From Calditrichota bacterium (GTDB lineage: Bacteria > Calditrichota > Calditrichia > RBG-13-44-9 > J042), in assembly GCA_013150955.1 (NCBI GenBank), contig JAADJD010000055.1:96661-160660 (forward strand): a stretch of 64,000 bases of DNA, in the 5' to 3' direction. Positions 25,801 through 35,856 of this stretch are shown piece after piece (within the stretch, counting starts at the first letter, position 1; every line of letters starts with the position of its first letter). The translations under genes and the position numbers were made by a program. The notes under the pieces were generated by a model that was not told the DNA's origin, did no database searches, and worked only from the letters and a program-made list of their open reading frames with translations.

Positions 25801-26539
25801 GCCCAAACCAACGTTGAAAACTTAACTTCGCAATTAAAAAAATAAAGTCCAGGGTGTCGGCAACATTGCGAATGGCGCTGGGTTGCCCCTGGTATACGGT
25901 GGGAATTTCCACAAACGCCATGGACACCTTTCGCCAGCCCAGGCGCAACGCCAGTTCGCTTTCCAGATGAAATCCATTCCGCTCCATTGGCAGTTGGTAC
26001 AACACCTGTTTGCGGTACAGGCGAAAACCGCATTGGCTATCGCGGATCAACCGTCCCACCAGCAGAGAAATAATTAATGAAGTTAGCAAATTCGAAAGGA
26101 TGCGATGAAACGGCATCACTCCCGGAATTCGTTTTCGATAGCCCAGAACCACATCGGCCCCACTCGATCGCAGCGCCCTGACCATGGCCGGAATGTATTC
26201 CGGCGGATGTTGCAAATCGGCGTCCATGGTAATGATGGCCTCCACCTCCGGGCGACCGCTGAAGAAATGAAATCCCGTCTTTAACGCCCGCCCTTTGCCC
26301 AGATTTCGGGAATGGCGCAATTGATGGATCAGGAGTCCCGGAAACAAAATCGGTTGAACGGGTGGATTCGACCCGTCATCAACAATTAAAATCTCCATTT
26401 TCCAGGGGTGAATGGTTTTCTGGATATGCTGCAATTTTTGTAACAGGACGGAGAAAAACCGGGTGGTATTAAATACCGGAATAATCACGCCCAGCACCGG
26501 CTCCTGTTTCTGAAATGCCCCCTGTTGTTGATCGTTCAT
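25793..26539 (-). CDS. DPM1/ArnC-like polyprenyl-phosphate glycosyltransferase
   Basis: About 248 residues from MNDQQQGAFQ; the track extends 24 codons upstream without need. GT2 fold: GVIIPVFNTTRFFSVLLQ, ILIVDDGS, LRHSRNLGKGRALKTGFHFF, ITMDADLQHPPEYIP (the DxD-type metal site) and RDSQCGFRLYRKQVL. This pattern is typical of dolichyl- or undecaprenyl-phosphate mannose/glucose synthases. It has no C-terminal membrane domain. Operonic with pcm and DUF368, which handles the same lipid carrier, supporting a polyprenyl-phosphate role by inference. Confidence 0.85.
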   Translation of the reverse strand: MNDQQQGAFQKQEPVLGVIIPVFNTTRFFSVLLQKLQHIQKTIHPWKMEILIVDDGSNPPVQPILFPGLLIHQLRHSRNLGKGRALKTGFHFFSGRPEVEAIITMDADLQHPPEYIPAMVRALRSSGADVVLGYRKRIPGVMPFHRILSNLLTSLIISLLVGRLIRDSQCGFRLYRKQVLYQLPMERNGFHLESELALRLGWRKVSMAFVEIPTVYQGQPSAIRNVADTLDFIFLIAKLSFQRWFGHV

Positions 26540-26622
26540 CCGATTGTCCGTCCGTGCCTGCTTTTGTCCGTGGAACCCCACATTTTCCGATGCACAGTCC
26601 CTCCCGCCCATCTAAAAATAAG

Positions 26623-26650
26623 AAAAAGGGGAATCTTTCGATTCCCCTTT
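26623..26650 (-). terminator. Terminator of tRNA-Pro(GGG)
   Basis: AAAGGGGAATC-GAAA-GATTCCCCTTT followed by TTCTTATTTTT on the minus strand, directly after the tRNA. Confidence 0.9.
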
Positions 26651-26655
26651 GCTTG

Positions 26656-26730
26656 TCGGAGCGACTGGATTCGAACCAGCGACCCCCACCACCCCAAGGT
26701 GGTGCGCTATCCAGGCTGCGCCACGCTCCG
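26656..26730 (-). tRNA. tRNA-Pro, anticodon GGG
   Basis: Cloverleaf with acceptor CGGAGCG/CGCTCCG, discriminator A, anticodon arm CCACC-TTGGGGT-GGTGG (anticodon GGG) and T arm CTGGT-TCGAATC-related GGTTCGAATCC. CCA is not encoded. Confidence 0.95.
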
Positions 26731-26891
26731 ACAAAATTCGCCTAAAATTTATAAAACCCAATTCCGAAAATCAAGACCTTTAACAACTCCATCCGCTCCC
26801 TTTTTCGATCTTAATCGTTTAATTTTCAATGAATTACCCATTCCGTGTTCTTTATACCCCATCAACCCCTGAAAAAGTTTCCGATTTACCA

Positions 26892-27254
26892 TTAATCTTT
26901 CGGGGAAACATCTTTTTGCAACAGATCAAGGATTTCCTGGATTTCCAGTCGAATCTCTGCCAGCAGCGTTTTCAAACGGACATCTTCTTTTCCGTCCTTT
27001 TGCTGCCGGAATTGCTGCAGCCGCTCGCGGATCTGTTCTTCGTTCAATTTTTCCTCCACGAAAAGTTTCTTGATGTAGAACAACATTTCCAGATCTTTTT
27101 CCACATAATAGCGGTTGCCCCCGCGGTTCCGGATTGGCTGGATCTGGGGGAATTTCTTTTCCCAATTTTTCAAGATGTGATCGCTGATGCCCACCATGTC
27201 GCACACCTGCCGGATGGAATAATACAATTTTTTTCGCGGTTTCTGAATGCGCAT
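26892..27254 (-). CDS. MerR-family transcriptional regulator
   Basis: 120 residues from MRIQKPRKKLYYSIRQVCDM. The N-terminal winged helix-turn-helix of MerR (YYSIRQVCDMVGISDHILKNWEKKFPQIQPIRNRGGNRYYVEKDLEML) is followed by a coiled-coil dimer helix with no effector domain. It resembles the short HTH MerR proteins found near ihf and cell-cycle genes. AGGA lies 8 bp before the ATG at 27254; the track start 64 codons earlier reads through non-family sequence. The target is unknown; it lies 46 bp from the deacetylase gene. Confidence 0.85.
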   Translation of the reverse strand: MRIQKPRKKLYYSIRQVCDMVGISDHILKNWEKKFPQIQPIRNRGGNRYYVEKDLEMLFYIKKLFVEEKLNEEQIRERLQQFRQQKDGKEDVRLKTLLAEIRLEIQEILDLLQKDVSPKD

Positions 27255-27300
27255 GGACACCATTCCTGTTTTAATTGAATGAATATAAATATCCCGCATC

Positions 27301-28137
27301 TTATTTATCAAGAAATAAATGCTGCCGGAATAACAATTGATAAATGGGGCTGAAAACGGCAGGCCATCGAAGCATTGCCCAGCGCATCCGGTACCACCCG
27401 TAGTTTCCATTTTCGATTCTGGACAGCAGTTTAGACATGGGCTCAAAGGGGAAGATAGGGATTCGCGTCAGTGCCATGGAATTTTCTGCAGTGGCTCTCC
27501 AGAAGGTGTTGCCCAGTCCAACCCGATAACCCGCATCCCGTGCTGCCCGCAAGACCCGGGCATTCACCAGTCCAAAAGGATAGGCCACGCTAACGACCGG
27601 CCCTCCCAGTGCGGCCTCCAGCCGGTTCCGGGAATCCCGCAGTTCCTTTTCCAGCACACGCGCGTTTAAAAAAGGCAATGCCCGATGGGTGAGCGTGTGA
27701 GAGGCCACCTCCCAGCCGGCCGCCTGCAATTCCCGTAACTGCTGCCAGTTTAAATGGGAAAACTGAATTCCTCCCAGATTCACATCCCAGGCATTTGGCT
27801 TTCCCACAAAGTTCACCACTACACACACCACGGCACGGAATCCGACCGATTGCAAAATGGGATACGCATGATGGTAAACCGATTCGAACGCATCATCGAA
27901 GGTTAAAATGAATGGCTTGGCGGGCAATGGGCGATTTTGCAACACATCCAGGAAAGTAATGCTGCGATATCCATGATCCTGGAAAAATTGCATCTGTTGG
28001 GCAAAGGTCTCCGGTCGAATGGTATTCACGCCCAGTTCGGCGCGGCGATCGATTTTATGGTATACCAGAATGGGAATCTGACGGATTCGATCCAGAACCT
28101 CAGGGCTCAGCGCCGGTATCCTCCTCTGCTTCCACAT
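27301..28137 (-). CDS. Polysaccharide deacetylase (CE4) family protein
   Basis: 278 residues. NodB-like motifs: ILTFDDAFESVYHHAYPIL (catalytic and metal Asp), SHTLTHRAL (metal His pair) and VAYPFGLVNARV; YHKID near residue 26 is the usual lead-in strand. Would remove acetyl groups from a surface or wall glycan. There is no obvious signal peptide. It begins inside the end of the alanine dehydrogenase gene (38-bp overlap). Confidence 0.87.
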   Translation of the reverse strand: MWKQRRIPALSPEVLDRIRQIPILVYHKIDRRAELGVNTIRPETFAQQMQFFQDHGYRSITFLDVLQNRPLPAKPFILTFDDAFESVYHHAYPILQSVGFRAVVCVVVNFVGKPNAWDVNLGGIQFSHLNWQQLRELQAAGWEVASHTLTHRALPFLNARVLEKELRDSRNRLEAALGGPVVSVAYPFGLVNARVLRAARDAGYRVGLGNTFWRATAENSMALTRIPIFPFEPMSKLLSRIENGNYGWYRMRWAMLRWPAVFSPIYQLLFRQHLFLDK

Positions 28138-29236
28138 TCAAATCATACACTGGAACAGAGAGAGCCTCTGCCAGGAAGGGATTGGTGACGTGTCCCTCAT
28201 AGATGGCCAGTCCCGTGCGCAGTTCGGCATCCTGCCGCATGGCCTCTTCAAATCCCATTTCGGCGATTCGCTCCAGGTACGGCCAGAATGCACTGCTCAA
28301 AGCCTGAGAAGCCGTAATGGGCACCACGCCGGCCAGATTGGGGACGCAATAGTGAATTACCCCGTCCACTACAAACGTGGGATTGGCATGGGTGGTGGCT
28401 TTACTGGTTTCCACATTCCCACCTCTGTCCACCGCCACGTCGACCACCACACTGCCCGGGGGTAGCAAGCTGACCATTTTCTTCGTGATAAGCACGGGCG
28501 ACCGGGCATCCGGCTGATGCACGGCCGTAATCAACAGATCGGTCTGGGGCAACACCTGCAGCAGGTGTTCCTCGGTACTCAACAGCGTTTCCACATTGGG
28601 TGGCAGATTGTTGCGCACCTCTTCCAGGCGACGGAATTCTTTGTCCAGCAATACGACATGGGCACCCAGCTGGGCAGCCATCTGCGCGGCAAAATATCCC
28701 ACTGCACCGGCGCCGATGATCGTTACTCGAGTAGGCGGTACTCCTGTGATATGGGCCAGCAGTTTGCCCCGTCCACTATTCTGCTTTTCCAGATAAAACA
28801 TGCCCTGCTGAACGGCCATTTTGCCAGCAATTTCGCCATTGATGGCCATCATGGGACGCTTTCCGTCCCGGGTGGTGAACATTTCATAAGCAAAACAGCT
28901 GCACCCTTTTCCCAGCAGGTTCCGCGCCAGTTCCAGATTATTCACGAAATTAAAAAAGGCAAAAATTTTGTGTTCGGGACGAATCAGGTCGTACTCTACC
29001 GGCATGGGGCCCTGTATTTTCAGAATCGCTTCCGCCTGCGAATAGAGTTTTTCGGAAGAAGGGACAATCAGTGCCCCCACTTTTTCGTAGGCTTCATTCG
29101 ACACCAGGCTATCCTCACCGGCCCGGGCTTCCACCAGCACCTGATGTCCCCGTTTAACCAGCTCCTTAACCACAAACGGCATGGCCCCCACACGATATTC
29201 GTGGGGACGTATCTCCAGAGGTATGCCAAAGATCAT
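28100..29236 (-). CDS. ald: Alanine dehydrogenase
   Basis: 378 residues. Substrate-side motif IPLEIRPHEYRVGAMPFVVKELVKRGHQVLVE, the AlaDH/PNT nucleotide-binding VTIIGAGAVGYFAAQMAAQLGAHVVLLD near residue 170, and HQPDARSPVLITKKMV followed by VVVDVAVDRGGNVETS, all diagnostic. It interconverts L-alanine and pyruvate with NAD. It lacks the transhydrogenase membrane part. It lies 12 bp after the M16 peptidase gene. Confidence 0.93.
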   Translation of the reverse strand: MIFGIPLEIRPHEYRVGAMPFVVKELVKRGHQVLVEARAGEDSLVSNEAYEKVGALIVPSSEKLYSQAEAILKIQGPMPVEYDLIRPEHKIFAFFNFVNNLELARNLLGKGCSCFAYEMFTTRDGKRPMMAINGEIAGKMAVQQGMFYLEKQNSGRGKLLAHITGVPPTRVTIIGAGAVGYFAAQMAAQLGAHVVLLDKEFRRLEEVRNNLPPNVETLLSTEEHLLQVLPQTDLLITAVHQPDARSPVLITKKMVSLLPPGSVVVDVAVDRGGNVETSKATTHANPTFVVDGVIHYCVPNLAGVVPITASQALSSAFWPYLERIAEMGFEEAMRQDAELRTGLAIYEGHVTNPFLAEALSVPVYDLNVEAEEDTGAEP

Positions 29237-29248
29237 AATAGTTGACTC

Positions 29249-30499
29249 CTAATTTGCTTTCCGGGGTACAAACATAACTTTCACTTCCCGGGAAGGATCG
29301 AGGATTTGCCGGGTCAGTTCCCAGACACTTTCCCGATCCACCCGATCAATCGCCTCTAAAACCGCATCAATGGTTTCCAGCCGATGGGTGTAAATTTCCA
29401 TCTTTCCCAGACGCGACATGCGCCGGGCGGTGCTTTCCAGTCCCAGCATCAGGCTACCTTTTAACTGGGACTTGGTCTGCTGCAATTCCTCCGGTTTCAG
29501 GGGAACCTTACGTAGGGCTTCCAGTTCCTGTTCCAGAAGCTGCTCTGCTCGATCCAGGTTCTTTAAATCCGTACCCAGGTAGATGCTGAGCAACCCGGTG
29601 TCGTAGTAAGTATCGATATAGGAATAAATCGAATACGCCACCCCATGTTTTTCCCGAATGTTCTGAAATAAACGGGAACTCATGCCACCGCCCAGAACGG
29701 TGTTCAGCACCAGCAATTCGTACTTGCGCGGATCATTGTACGGCAAAGCGGGGAATCCCACACAGATATGCGATTGATTGATGGGCCGGGGATAAACCCA
29801 TTTTCCGCGTCCATTCGTTTCCGGGGTATTGAGCGACCAGGGATGATTGGTATCCGGAAAATCGAAATAGCGAGCGCACCAGTCTACCAGCTGTTCGTGA
29901 TCCAGATTGCCCGCAGCAGAGATGACCACATTCCTGGCATAATAAAATTGATGGTAGAATTCCAGCAAGTCCGCCTGGGTCAACCGGGACACGGTACGGA
30001 CTTCCCCCAGAATCGGGTATCCCAATGCGTGTTCCGGAAACAACGCGCGGGACAGATAATCCTGAATCAATTCGTCGGGACTGTCTTCCAGGGACTGGAT
30101 TTCATCCAGAATCACCAGCCGTTCCTTTTCCATTTCTTCTTCGGGAAAGCGGGAGTGCAGCAGAATGTCTGACAGGACATCGATGGCCCGGGGAAGATGT
30201 TCATCCAGAACCTCCGCGTAATAGCAGGTTAAATCCTTGCTGGTGTAGGCATTAAGATGACCGCCCACAGATTCCAGGCTCCGGGCTATTTCCAGCGGGG
30301 AACGGCGTTCTGTTCCCTTAAACATCATGTGTTCCAGAAAATGCGCGATGCCGTTTTTCTCCGGCGTTTCAAATCGCGTTCCTGTCTTCACCCAGATCCC
30401 GATGGACACAGACCGCACTGAGGGAATCTGTTCCGAGATGATGGTTAATCCCGAGGGTAAAACCGTGCGATTTATTTTTACATCCACCATTGTTTCCAT
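29249..30499 (-). CDS. M16 family zinc peptidase (processing-peptidase type)
   Basis: 416 residues. Inverted zinc motif HFLEH near residue 53 with the typical flanks GIAHFLEHMMFKGTERRSP, then GGHLNAYTSKDLTCYYAEV, and the second half-domain with GGGMSSRLFQNIREKHGVAYSIYSY. Similar to bacterial YmxG/PepR placed after pnp. It degrades or processes peptides; cellular substrate unknown. AAAGGA precedes the ATG at 30499. Confidence 0.92.
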   Translation of the reverse strand: METMVDVKINRTVLPSGLTIISEQIPSVRSVSIGIWVKTGTRFETPEKNGIAHFLEHMMFKGTERRSPLEIARSLESVGGHLNAYTSKDLTCYYAEVLDEHLPRAIDVLSDILLHSRFPEEEMEKERLVILDEIQSLEDSPDELIQDYLSRALFPEHALGYPILGEVRTVSRLTQADLLEFYHQFYYARNVVISAAGNLDHEQLVDWCARYFDFPDTNHPWSLNTPETNGRGKWVYPRPINQSHICVGFPALPYNDPRKYELLVLNTVLGGGMSSRLFQNIREKHGVAYSIYSYIDTYYDTGLLSIYLGTDLKNLDRAEQLLEQELEALRKVPLKPEELQQTKSQLKGSLMLGLESTARRMSRLGKMEIYTHRLETIDAVLEAIDRVDRESVWELTRQILDPSREVKVMFVPRKAN

Positions 30500-30763
30500 A
30501 GCATTCCTTTCCGACGGCGCAATTTACAGCACAATCCCGTTTGGTGCAACGTCAGGTTCTTGCTCCAAATAAAAGCCTTTTCCCGTTTAGAACCATCGGG
30601 TTCTTCAAACAATACGCATCCGTACCCGATTTCGTCTGTAAAACCATTTGCTTTCACCCACTTTATACCCGACCATCGCGGTTACTCGACCTGTCATTTT
30701 TTATATTCGTCCAATTACCTGTCTTGCGCCAATTCACAAACCGCGGGTTCAGGATTTCATCCC

Positions 30764-30922
30764 AGATTATGCATCACCACGAATCACACGAATGGAAACA
30801 AATAAAATCAAAAAAATGCATTGGATTAATTCTGGATGAAAATGTGTTCTGGAGTTTATTCATGGTTTTGTGGACATTTTTGGGTTCCATTCGCGTGATT
30901 CGCGGTCTCGTGCATGATTTGA
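30764..30922 (+). repeat. Interspersed hairpin repeat, copy D
   Basis: Same orientation as copy A: AGATTATGCATCACCACGAA left, GGATGAAAATGTGTTCTGG centre, GATTCGCGGTCTCGTGCATG right. It lies in the 554-bp gap between the M16 gene and pnp; the remainder of the gap (30500-30763) shows nothing I can name. Confidence 0.85.
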
Positions 30923-30994
30923 GTTCATTGCGGACCCATCAAATTCCCCATTCATTTTTTTCTGCACCGGTCGAGCACGCCAAATCTGGAGAAT

Positions 30995-31026
30995 AAAAAA
31001 CGGGAAACCCACCCCTGGGATTCCCG
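30995..31026 (-). terminator. Terminator after pnp
   Basis: CGGGAATCCCA-GGGG-TGGGTTTCCCG, one mismatch in 11 bp, followed by a TTTTTT run on the minus strand, about 27 bp after the pnp stop. It closes the rimP-to-pnp gene series and separates it from the M16 gene. Confidence 0.9.
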
Positions 31027-31053
31027 CCCTTCGACGCCGTATGGGTCCGATGT

Positions 31054-33192
31054 TTATTTCTTAAATGGTTTACCGTCCTTGCGATCTTTTCGGTCGGGCT
31101 GTCTTTGCCCGTGCCGACGCAAATATTCCTTGCGGCTCAGGTTAAAACGCCCTTCCCGGTCGATGTTCTTCAAAATCACATGCACCTTATCGCCCACCTT
31201 CACGATGTCGGTGACCGTACCAATCCTGCGCGTATCCAGTTCCGAAATGTGGATCAATCCTTCCTTACCCGGTAGAAATTCCGCAAATGCACCGAAATTG
31301 GTAACCCGCTTAATGACCGCTTCGTATTCTTTACCCACTTCCGGTTCCTCAATGATCGCTTCGATCATCTTCTTTGCCTTCTCGGCCATGGCCACGTCCT
31401 GAGAGGAAATGATGGTAAATCCCGTACCGTCTTCAATATCGATCTTCACTCCCGTTTCTTCGATAATCTGGCGAATGGTGCGACCACCCGGTCCAATCAC
31501 CAGACCAATCTTATCCGCAGGAATGACCAGGGACAGGATACGTGGCGCATAGGGAGAAATCTCAGCCCGTGGCCGATCGATGGTCTGTTCCATGATGTCC
31601 AGAATTTTCAACCGGGCAACTCGGGCTTTCTCCAGCGCTTCCTGCAGGATCTCGTAAGAAAGTCCCGAAATTTTAATATCCATCTGGAAGGCGGTGATGC
31701 CTTCGCGGGTTCCGGCAACCTTGAAGTCCATATCGCCCAGATGATCCTCATCGCCCAGGATGTCGGTCAGGATGCGGACTTCGTCCCCTTCTTTGATCAA
31801 CCCCATGGCAATTCCGGCCACATGGCATTTCACCGGCACGCCGGCGTCCATCAGACTTAGCGAGCCAGCACACACGGTGGCCATGGAAGACGATCCGTTG
31901 GATTCCAGAATATCGGACACGATTCGGATGGTGTAGGGAAAGCTATCCTCATCCGGGAGAACATTTTTCAGGGCACGTTCGGCCAGGTTCCCATGCCCGA
32001 TTTCCCGTCGACTGGGTCCGCGGAAGGGCTTCACCTCGCCCACACTGAATCCCGGAAAGTTGTAGTGCAGCATGTAGCTTTTGCTGGATTCTCCTTCCAG
32101 GGACTCGATGATCTGTTCATCGATTTTGGTTCCCAGGGTGGTGGTGGCCAGGCTCTGGGTTTGTCCGCGGGTAAACAGGGCCGATCCATGAGCACGGGGG
32201 AGAATACCCACCTCGCAGGTCACCGGGCGAATGTCATCCGGTCCGCGCCCATCCAGCCGCCGATTTTCCTCGATGATCATGCGGCGGACTTCGCGTTTCT
32301 CAATCTCTTCCAGCATTTCTTTAATGGCGCTGCGGTACTCTTCGTAATCCTCGCCCAGGGCTTCCATGACCTCATCCCGAATCTCCGACAACCGATCGCG
32401 CCGTTCTTTTTTCTCTTCGATCAAAATTGCCTCTTTAATTTTAGGCAGCGCCAGTTCTTCCACTCGCCGGGGCAGATCCTCCGGAATTTCCGGTTCGGGA
32501 ATTTCCATCTTGGGTTTGGCCACTTCGGCAATCAGTTCCTGCTGCAGTTCAATGATTTCTCGAATATAGCGATGGCCAAATTTGATGGCCTCCAGCATCT
32601 CCTCTTCTGAAATCTCCTGAGATTCGCCTTCCACCATGGTGATGGAATCGTAAGACCCGGCGATGACCAGCTCCAGGGTGCTCTCTTCCAGCTGGGAGAA
32701 GGTGGGATTGATGACAAACTCGCCACCAATTTTTCCCACCCGCACCGACGCGATGGGTTTCTCGAAGGGAATGTCGGAAATGCACAGTGCCGCCGAGGCA
32801 CCAATACCACCCAGAATGTCAGCATCGTTCTCCTGATCGCTGGAGAGAACAAAGACCACCACCTGGGTGTCGTTCTTAAAATTTTTGGGGAAAAGGGGAC
32901 GAATGGGTCGGTCAATTAAACGGGCGCTGAGGATCTCCTTCTCGCTGGGGCGCCCTTCGCGTTTAAAAAAGCCACCAGGAATTCTCCCGGCGGCGTAAGC
33001 ACGTTCCTGATATTCCACAGTCAGGGGAAAAAAATCGATATCCTCACGCGGTTCCTTACTACAGGTTGCGGTTGCCAGAACCATGGTATCGGCATATCGG
33101 ACCAATACCGCGCCGTTGGCCTGCTTGGCAACTCGACCGGTCTCAATAGAAAGGATCCGGCCGCCAATTTCTCGTTCTTTCTTGACAATCAT
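31054..33192 (-). CDS. pnp: Polyribonucleotide nucleotidyltransferase (PNPase)
   Basis: 712 residues. Two RNase PH domains (about 10-225 and 320-540), with [29 protein letters not shown] and [44 protein letters not shown], then KH ([27 protein letters not shown]) and S1 ([33 protein letters not shown]) RNA-binding domains and a short basic tail. It degrades mRNA 3' to 5' by phosphorolysis in the degradosome. Follows rpsO, the usual order. Confidence 0.97.
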   Translation of the reverse strand: MIVKKEREIGGRILSIETGRVAKQANGAVLVRYADTMVLATATCSKEPREDIDFFPLTVEYQERAYAAGRIPGGFFKREGRPSEKEILSARLIDRPIRPLFPKNFKNDTQVVVFVLSSDQENDADILGGIGASAALCISDIPFEKPIASVRVGKIGGEFVINPTFSQLEESTLELVIAGSYDSITMVEGESQEISEEEMLEAIKFGHRYIREIIELQQELIAEVAKPKMEIPEPEIPEDLPRRVEELALPKIKEAILIEEKKERRDRLSEIRDEVMEALGEDYEEYRSAIKEMLEEIEKREVRRMIIEENRRLDGRGPDDIRPVTCEVGILPRAHGSALFTRGQTQSLATTTLGTKIDEQIIESLEGESSKSYMLHYNFPGFSVGEVKPFRGPSRREIGHGNLAERALKNVLPDEDSFPYTIRIVSDILESNGSSSMATVCAGSLSLMDAGVPVKCHVAGIAMGLIKEGDEVRILTDILGDEDHLGDMDFKVAGTREGITAFQMDIKISGLSYEILQEALEKARVARLKILDIMEQTIDRPRAEISPYAPRILSLVIPADKIGLVIGPGGRTIRQIIEETGVKIDIEDGTGFTIISSQDVAMAEKAKKMIEAIIEEPEVGKEYEAVIKRVTNFGAFAEFLPGKEGLIHISELDTRRIGTVTDIVKVGDKVHVILKNIDREGRFNLSRKEYLRRHGQRQPDRKDRKDGKPFKK

Positions 33193-33208
33193 AATTCTCT
33201 TAACCTTT

Positions 33209-33478
33209 TTATCTTCTTAATCCCAATGCATTGATAATGGCTCGGTAGCGTTCGATGTCCTTCCGGGCCAAATAATTTAATAATCGCCGCCGCTGACCTA
33301 CCAGCTTCAGCAGTCCCCGACGCGAATGATGATCTTTACGATGCGTTTTTAAATGCTCCGTCAATTGAAGGATCCGATGCGTTAGCAGGGCAATCTGAAC
33401 TTCCGTCCGCCCGGAATCTTTCGGATTGGTACCAAATTTTTTGATGATTTCCAGCTTTTCCTCTTTGGTCAAAGCCAT
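33209..33478 (-). CDS. rpsO: 30S ribosomal protein S15
   Basis: 89 residues starting [33 protein letters not shown], with the rRNA-binding [32 protein letters not shown]. The protein binds the central domain of 16S rRNA early in assembly. Start set at ATG 33478, ten codons inside the ORF-track start, with GGAGG upstream. It sits between ribF and pnp. Confidence 0.97.
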   Translation of the reverse strand: MALTKEEKLEIIKKFGTNPKDSGRTEVQIALLTHRILQLTEHLKTHRKDHHSRRGLLKLVGQRRRLLNYLARKDIERYRAIINALGLRR

Positions 33479-33494
33479 AAACGCGCCTCCAAAA

Positions 33495-34412
33495 TTATAT
33501 TTTCTCACAAATTTCTTTATCCTTTCTTAATTGAGTTTTCAATGCCTCGATGGTGCTGAACTTTTGTTCAGGACGAATGAATTTCTTAAACAAAATGACC
33601 ACTTCTTTTCCATATATTAAACTTTGAAAATTAAATATGTGAACTTCAGAAGTCAAGGACTCAATATTATTAAAGGTCGGACGATATCCGATATTCATCA
33701 TGCCTTTGTAACGCTGCTCTCCCAGAATCACGTCCACCGCATATACGCCCCGTGCCGGGATGATTTTGTGTGGATCAACGGGCTCGATATTGGCCGTGGG
33801 GAATCCGATATCCTTTCCCCGACCATCCCCTTCCACAATGCGCCCTTTTAAACGATACGGTCGCCCCAGAAAAGTAGCTGCTTTCTCCACCTGCCCTTCT
33901 TTTAACAATTGTCGAATCAGTGAGCTGCTAACCACTTCGCCTTCAATTTGAACCGGTCCCACCCGTTCCACCGAAAATCCGAAGCGCCTTCCCAAATCGA
34001 TTAAACGTTCAAAGGTGCCTTCCCGATTCCGTCCAAAATGATGATCATAACCGATGACCAGGTCGCGAACACGCAACCGATCCAGTAAAATGTCCCTGAC
34101 AAAGGTTTCGTAATCCAGGCGGGCAAATTCAGGGGTAAAAGGAATAACCAGCACCTGATCGATCTGAAATTGACGAAATTGCTCCAGTTTCTCTTCCAGA
34201 TCGGTGATTAACTGGACCGTTCCTTTGCCCAGTACAATTTTGGGATGCGGTTCGAAGGTAACGATGGTACTGAGGCGGCGGTGATGCCGCGCCAGCTCCT
34301 TCAGTCGGCGAATCAACTGCTGGTGCCCCAGATGCACTCCATCAAACGATCCCACCGTGGCACTGGTATCCTGCTCCAGCTTTAAATCCTTCCAATCGCG
34401 ATATATTTTCAT
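33495..34412 (-). CDS. ribF: Bifunctional riboflavin kinase / FAD synthetase
   Basis: 305 residues. N-terminal FMN adenylyltransferase domain with [13 protein letters not shown] (nucleotidyl-transferase HxGH-like) and [15 protein letters not shown]-terminal flavokinase domain with DIGFPTANI and [26 protein letters not shown]. Makes FMN and FAD from riboflavin. Its ATG overlaps the truB stop by 4 bp (ATGA). Confidence 0.95.
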   Translation of the reverse strand: MKIYRDWKDLKLEQDTSATVGSFDGVHLGHQQLIRRLKELARHHRRLSTIVTFEPHPKIVLGKGTVQLITDLEEKLEQFRQFQIDQVLVIPFTPEFARLDYETFVRDILLDRLRVRDLVIGYDHHFGRNREGTFERLIDLGRRFGFSVERVGPVQIEGEVVSSSLIRQLLKEGQVEKAATFLGRPYRLKGRIVEGDGRGKDIGFPTANIEPVDPHKIIPARGVYAVDVILGEQRYKGMMNIGYRPTFNNIESLTSEVHIFNFQSLIYGKEVVILFKKFIRPEQKFSTIEALKTQLRKDKEICEKI

Positions 34413-35104
34413 GACCCACCCGCATCCGTTCGTTTGTGCTGCGCTTCCACATCCTGAATGGATAGCGCATCCTCCAGGCGATAGGGACCAATCCGGGTCC
34501 GAATCAATGCCCGAAGATATCCCACCGTTCCCAACCTGTTGGCAATATCCCTGGCCAGGGTACGCACGTAGGTTCCCCGGCTACAGAGGATGCGAATTTT
34601 CAAATAATCCTTTCCCCAATCCAGCAACTCCAGTTCGTAAATACGAACCGTTTTGAACAACCTGGGCACCGCTTTGCCTTTACGGGCCAGCTTGTACAAC
34701 CGTTTTCCCTGAAACTTTGCCGCCGAATAGGCCGGGATCTCCTGCTCAATCTCCCCCACAAACTGCTGCAGGACGTCTTTCAGAAGGGCCTCGTTGAGTT
34801 CGGGCACCGGCGCTTCCTGAACCACCGTTCCTTCCGGATCCAGGGTGTCGGTTTGTTTTCCCAGCTGAATTTCGGCCACATATTCCTTGGGCAGATCCAT
34901 TAACCGATCCACCTGCTTGGTGGCCCGTCCCAGACAGATCAACAAAACGCCCTCGGCAAAAGGATCCAGCGTACCGGCATGCCCAACCTTCTTTATACGG
35001 GTAAGATTTCGGATTTTTTTCACCACATCAAAGGACGTCCAGTGGGCTGGTTTGCGGATTACCAGGATTTCACCCGATTCATTTGCTGCCGCTGTTGTCT
35101 TCAT
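34409..35104 (-). CDS. truB: tRNA pseudouridine(55) synthase TruB
   Basis: 231 residues. The family motif KKVGHAGTLDPFAEGVLLICLG holds the catalytic Asp; KEYVAEIQLGKQTDTLDPEG and ILCSRGTYVRTLARDIANRLG complete the core. There is no long C-terminal PUA extension, as in many short TruB proteins. It modifies U55 in the T loop of tRNAs. It overlaps rbfA upstream (26 bp) and ribF downstream. Confidence 0.95.
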   Translation of the reverse strand: MKTTAAANESGEILVIRKPAHWTSFDVVKKIRNLTRIKKVGHAGTLDPFAEGVLLICLGRATKQVDRLMDLPKEYVAEIQLGKQTDTLDPEGTVVQEAPVPELNEALLKDVLQQFVGEIEQEIPAYSAAKFQGKRLYKLARKGKAVPRLFKTVRIYELELLDWGKDYLKIRILCSRGTYVRTLARDIANRLGTVGYLRALIRTRIGPYRLEDALSIQDVEAQHKRTDAGGS

Positions 35105-35456
35105 CCTGATCTTTTTTGATCTGTTTCAACAGGTTTTCGATTCGCTGGGCGTACTCAAAAGTGTCGTCGATGAAAAACCGCAATTCGGGGATAAAGCGGA
35201 CTTTCAGATGGGGCGCCATTTCACTCCGGATAAAATTTTTGGCCCGATTGAGCACTTCCAGGGACTTCTCCGCGGCCTCGCGATCTCCCAGTGCGGTAAA
35301 ATAAACGGAGGCGATGCGCAGGTCTCCACTGATTTTTACGTGGGTGATGGTAATGAATCCCTTATTGGGATCTTTGATCTTCCGATCGACGATCACGCTG
35401 ATCAGTTTTTTAATCTGATCGGCCAGCTTCTTCTGGCGAATGGTTTCTACCGCCAT
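35079..35456 (-). CDS. rbfA: Ribosome-binding factor A
   Basis: 125 residues of the KH-like RbfA fold: RQKKLADQIKKLISVIVDRKIKDPNKGFITITHVKISGDLRIASVYFTALG and FIRSEMAPHLKVRFIPELRFFIDDTFEYAQRIENLLKQI. It is needed for 30S subunit maturation and cold adaptation. In the usual place between infB/ylxP and truB; its end overlaps the truB start by 26 bp. Confidence 0.95.
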   Translation of the reverse strand: MAVETIRQKKLADQIKKLISVIVDRKIKDPNKGFITITHVKISGDLRIASVYFTALGDREAAEKSLEVLNRAKNFIRSEMAPHLKVRFIPELRFFIDDTFEYAQRIENLLKQIKKDQDEDNSGSK

Positions 35457-35567
35457 TTTCGCTCCTTACCTGTAATCTGGATGGGTTTCCGCACTTCCCT
35501 GTACCGCCATTCCGTCGACCCCTTCAGCAGCGGGCAAAATGCAACCCGAAGCCTTCTCCACAATGCT

Positions 35568-35849
35568 TTAAATAAATTCCAGGGAATGATCCACAATCTG
35601 GGCCATTCCGTTGTTGTCAATCAACTTAAAAATGGCGTTCATGTTCTTTTCCACGTACTTGAAATCGTTACCGATCTGCACAATCCCCAGTCGCGCGCGT
35701 TGCCACTTGTCCACAAAGTCCACTTCGGCAATGGAAACGTTATATTTGTGCCCAATGCGATCCTTTATGCCGCGGATGATCATGCGCTTTTCCTTTAAAG
35801 AACCCGCACCGGGCAAGTACAAATCAACCGTTAATACCCCGATTACCAT
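35568..35849 (-). CDS. DUF503 (YlxP-like) protein
   Basis: 93 residues, DUF503 pattern: VIGVLTVDLYLPGAGSLKEKRMIIRGIKDRIGHKYNVSIAEVDFVDKWQRARLGIVQIGND. Family members sit between infB and rbfA in many bacteria, as here, and are thought to be linked to ribosome assembly, without a settled biochemical role. 7 bp after infB; a 111-bp gap before rbfA. Confidence 0.9.
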   Translation of the reverse strand: MVIGVLTVDLYLPGAGSLKEKRMIIRGIKDRIGHKYNVSIAEVDFVDKWQRARLGIVQIGNDFKYVEKNMNAIFKLIDNNGMAQIVDHSLEFI

Positions 35850-35856
35850 TATTCCA

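Noticed and set aside
30541-30996. Plus-strand ORFs of 81-151 residues upstream of pnp
   Set aside because: They run through hairpin repeat copy D and share peptide fragments (LDENVF..., IRVIRG) with other repeat copies; products of the repeat, not genes.
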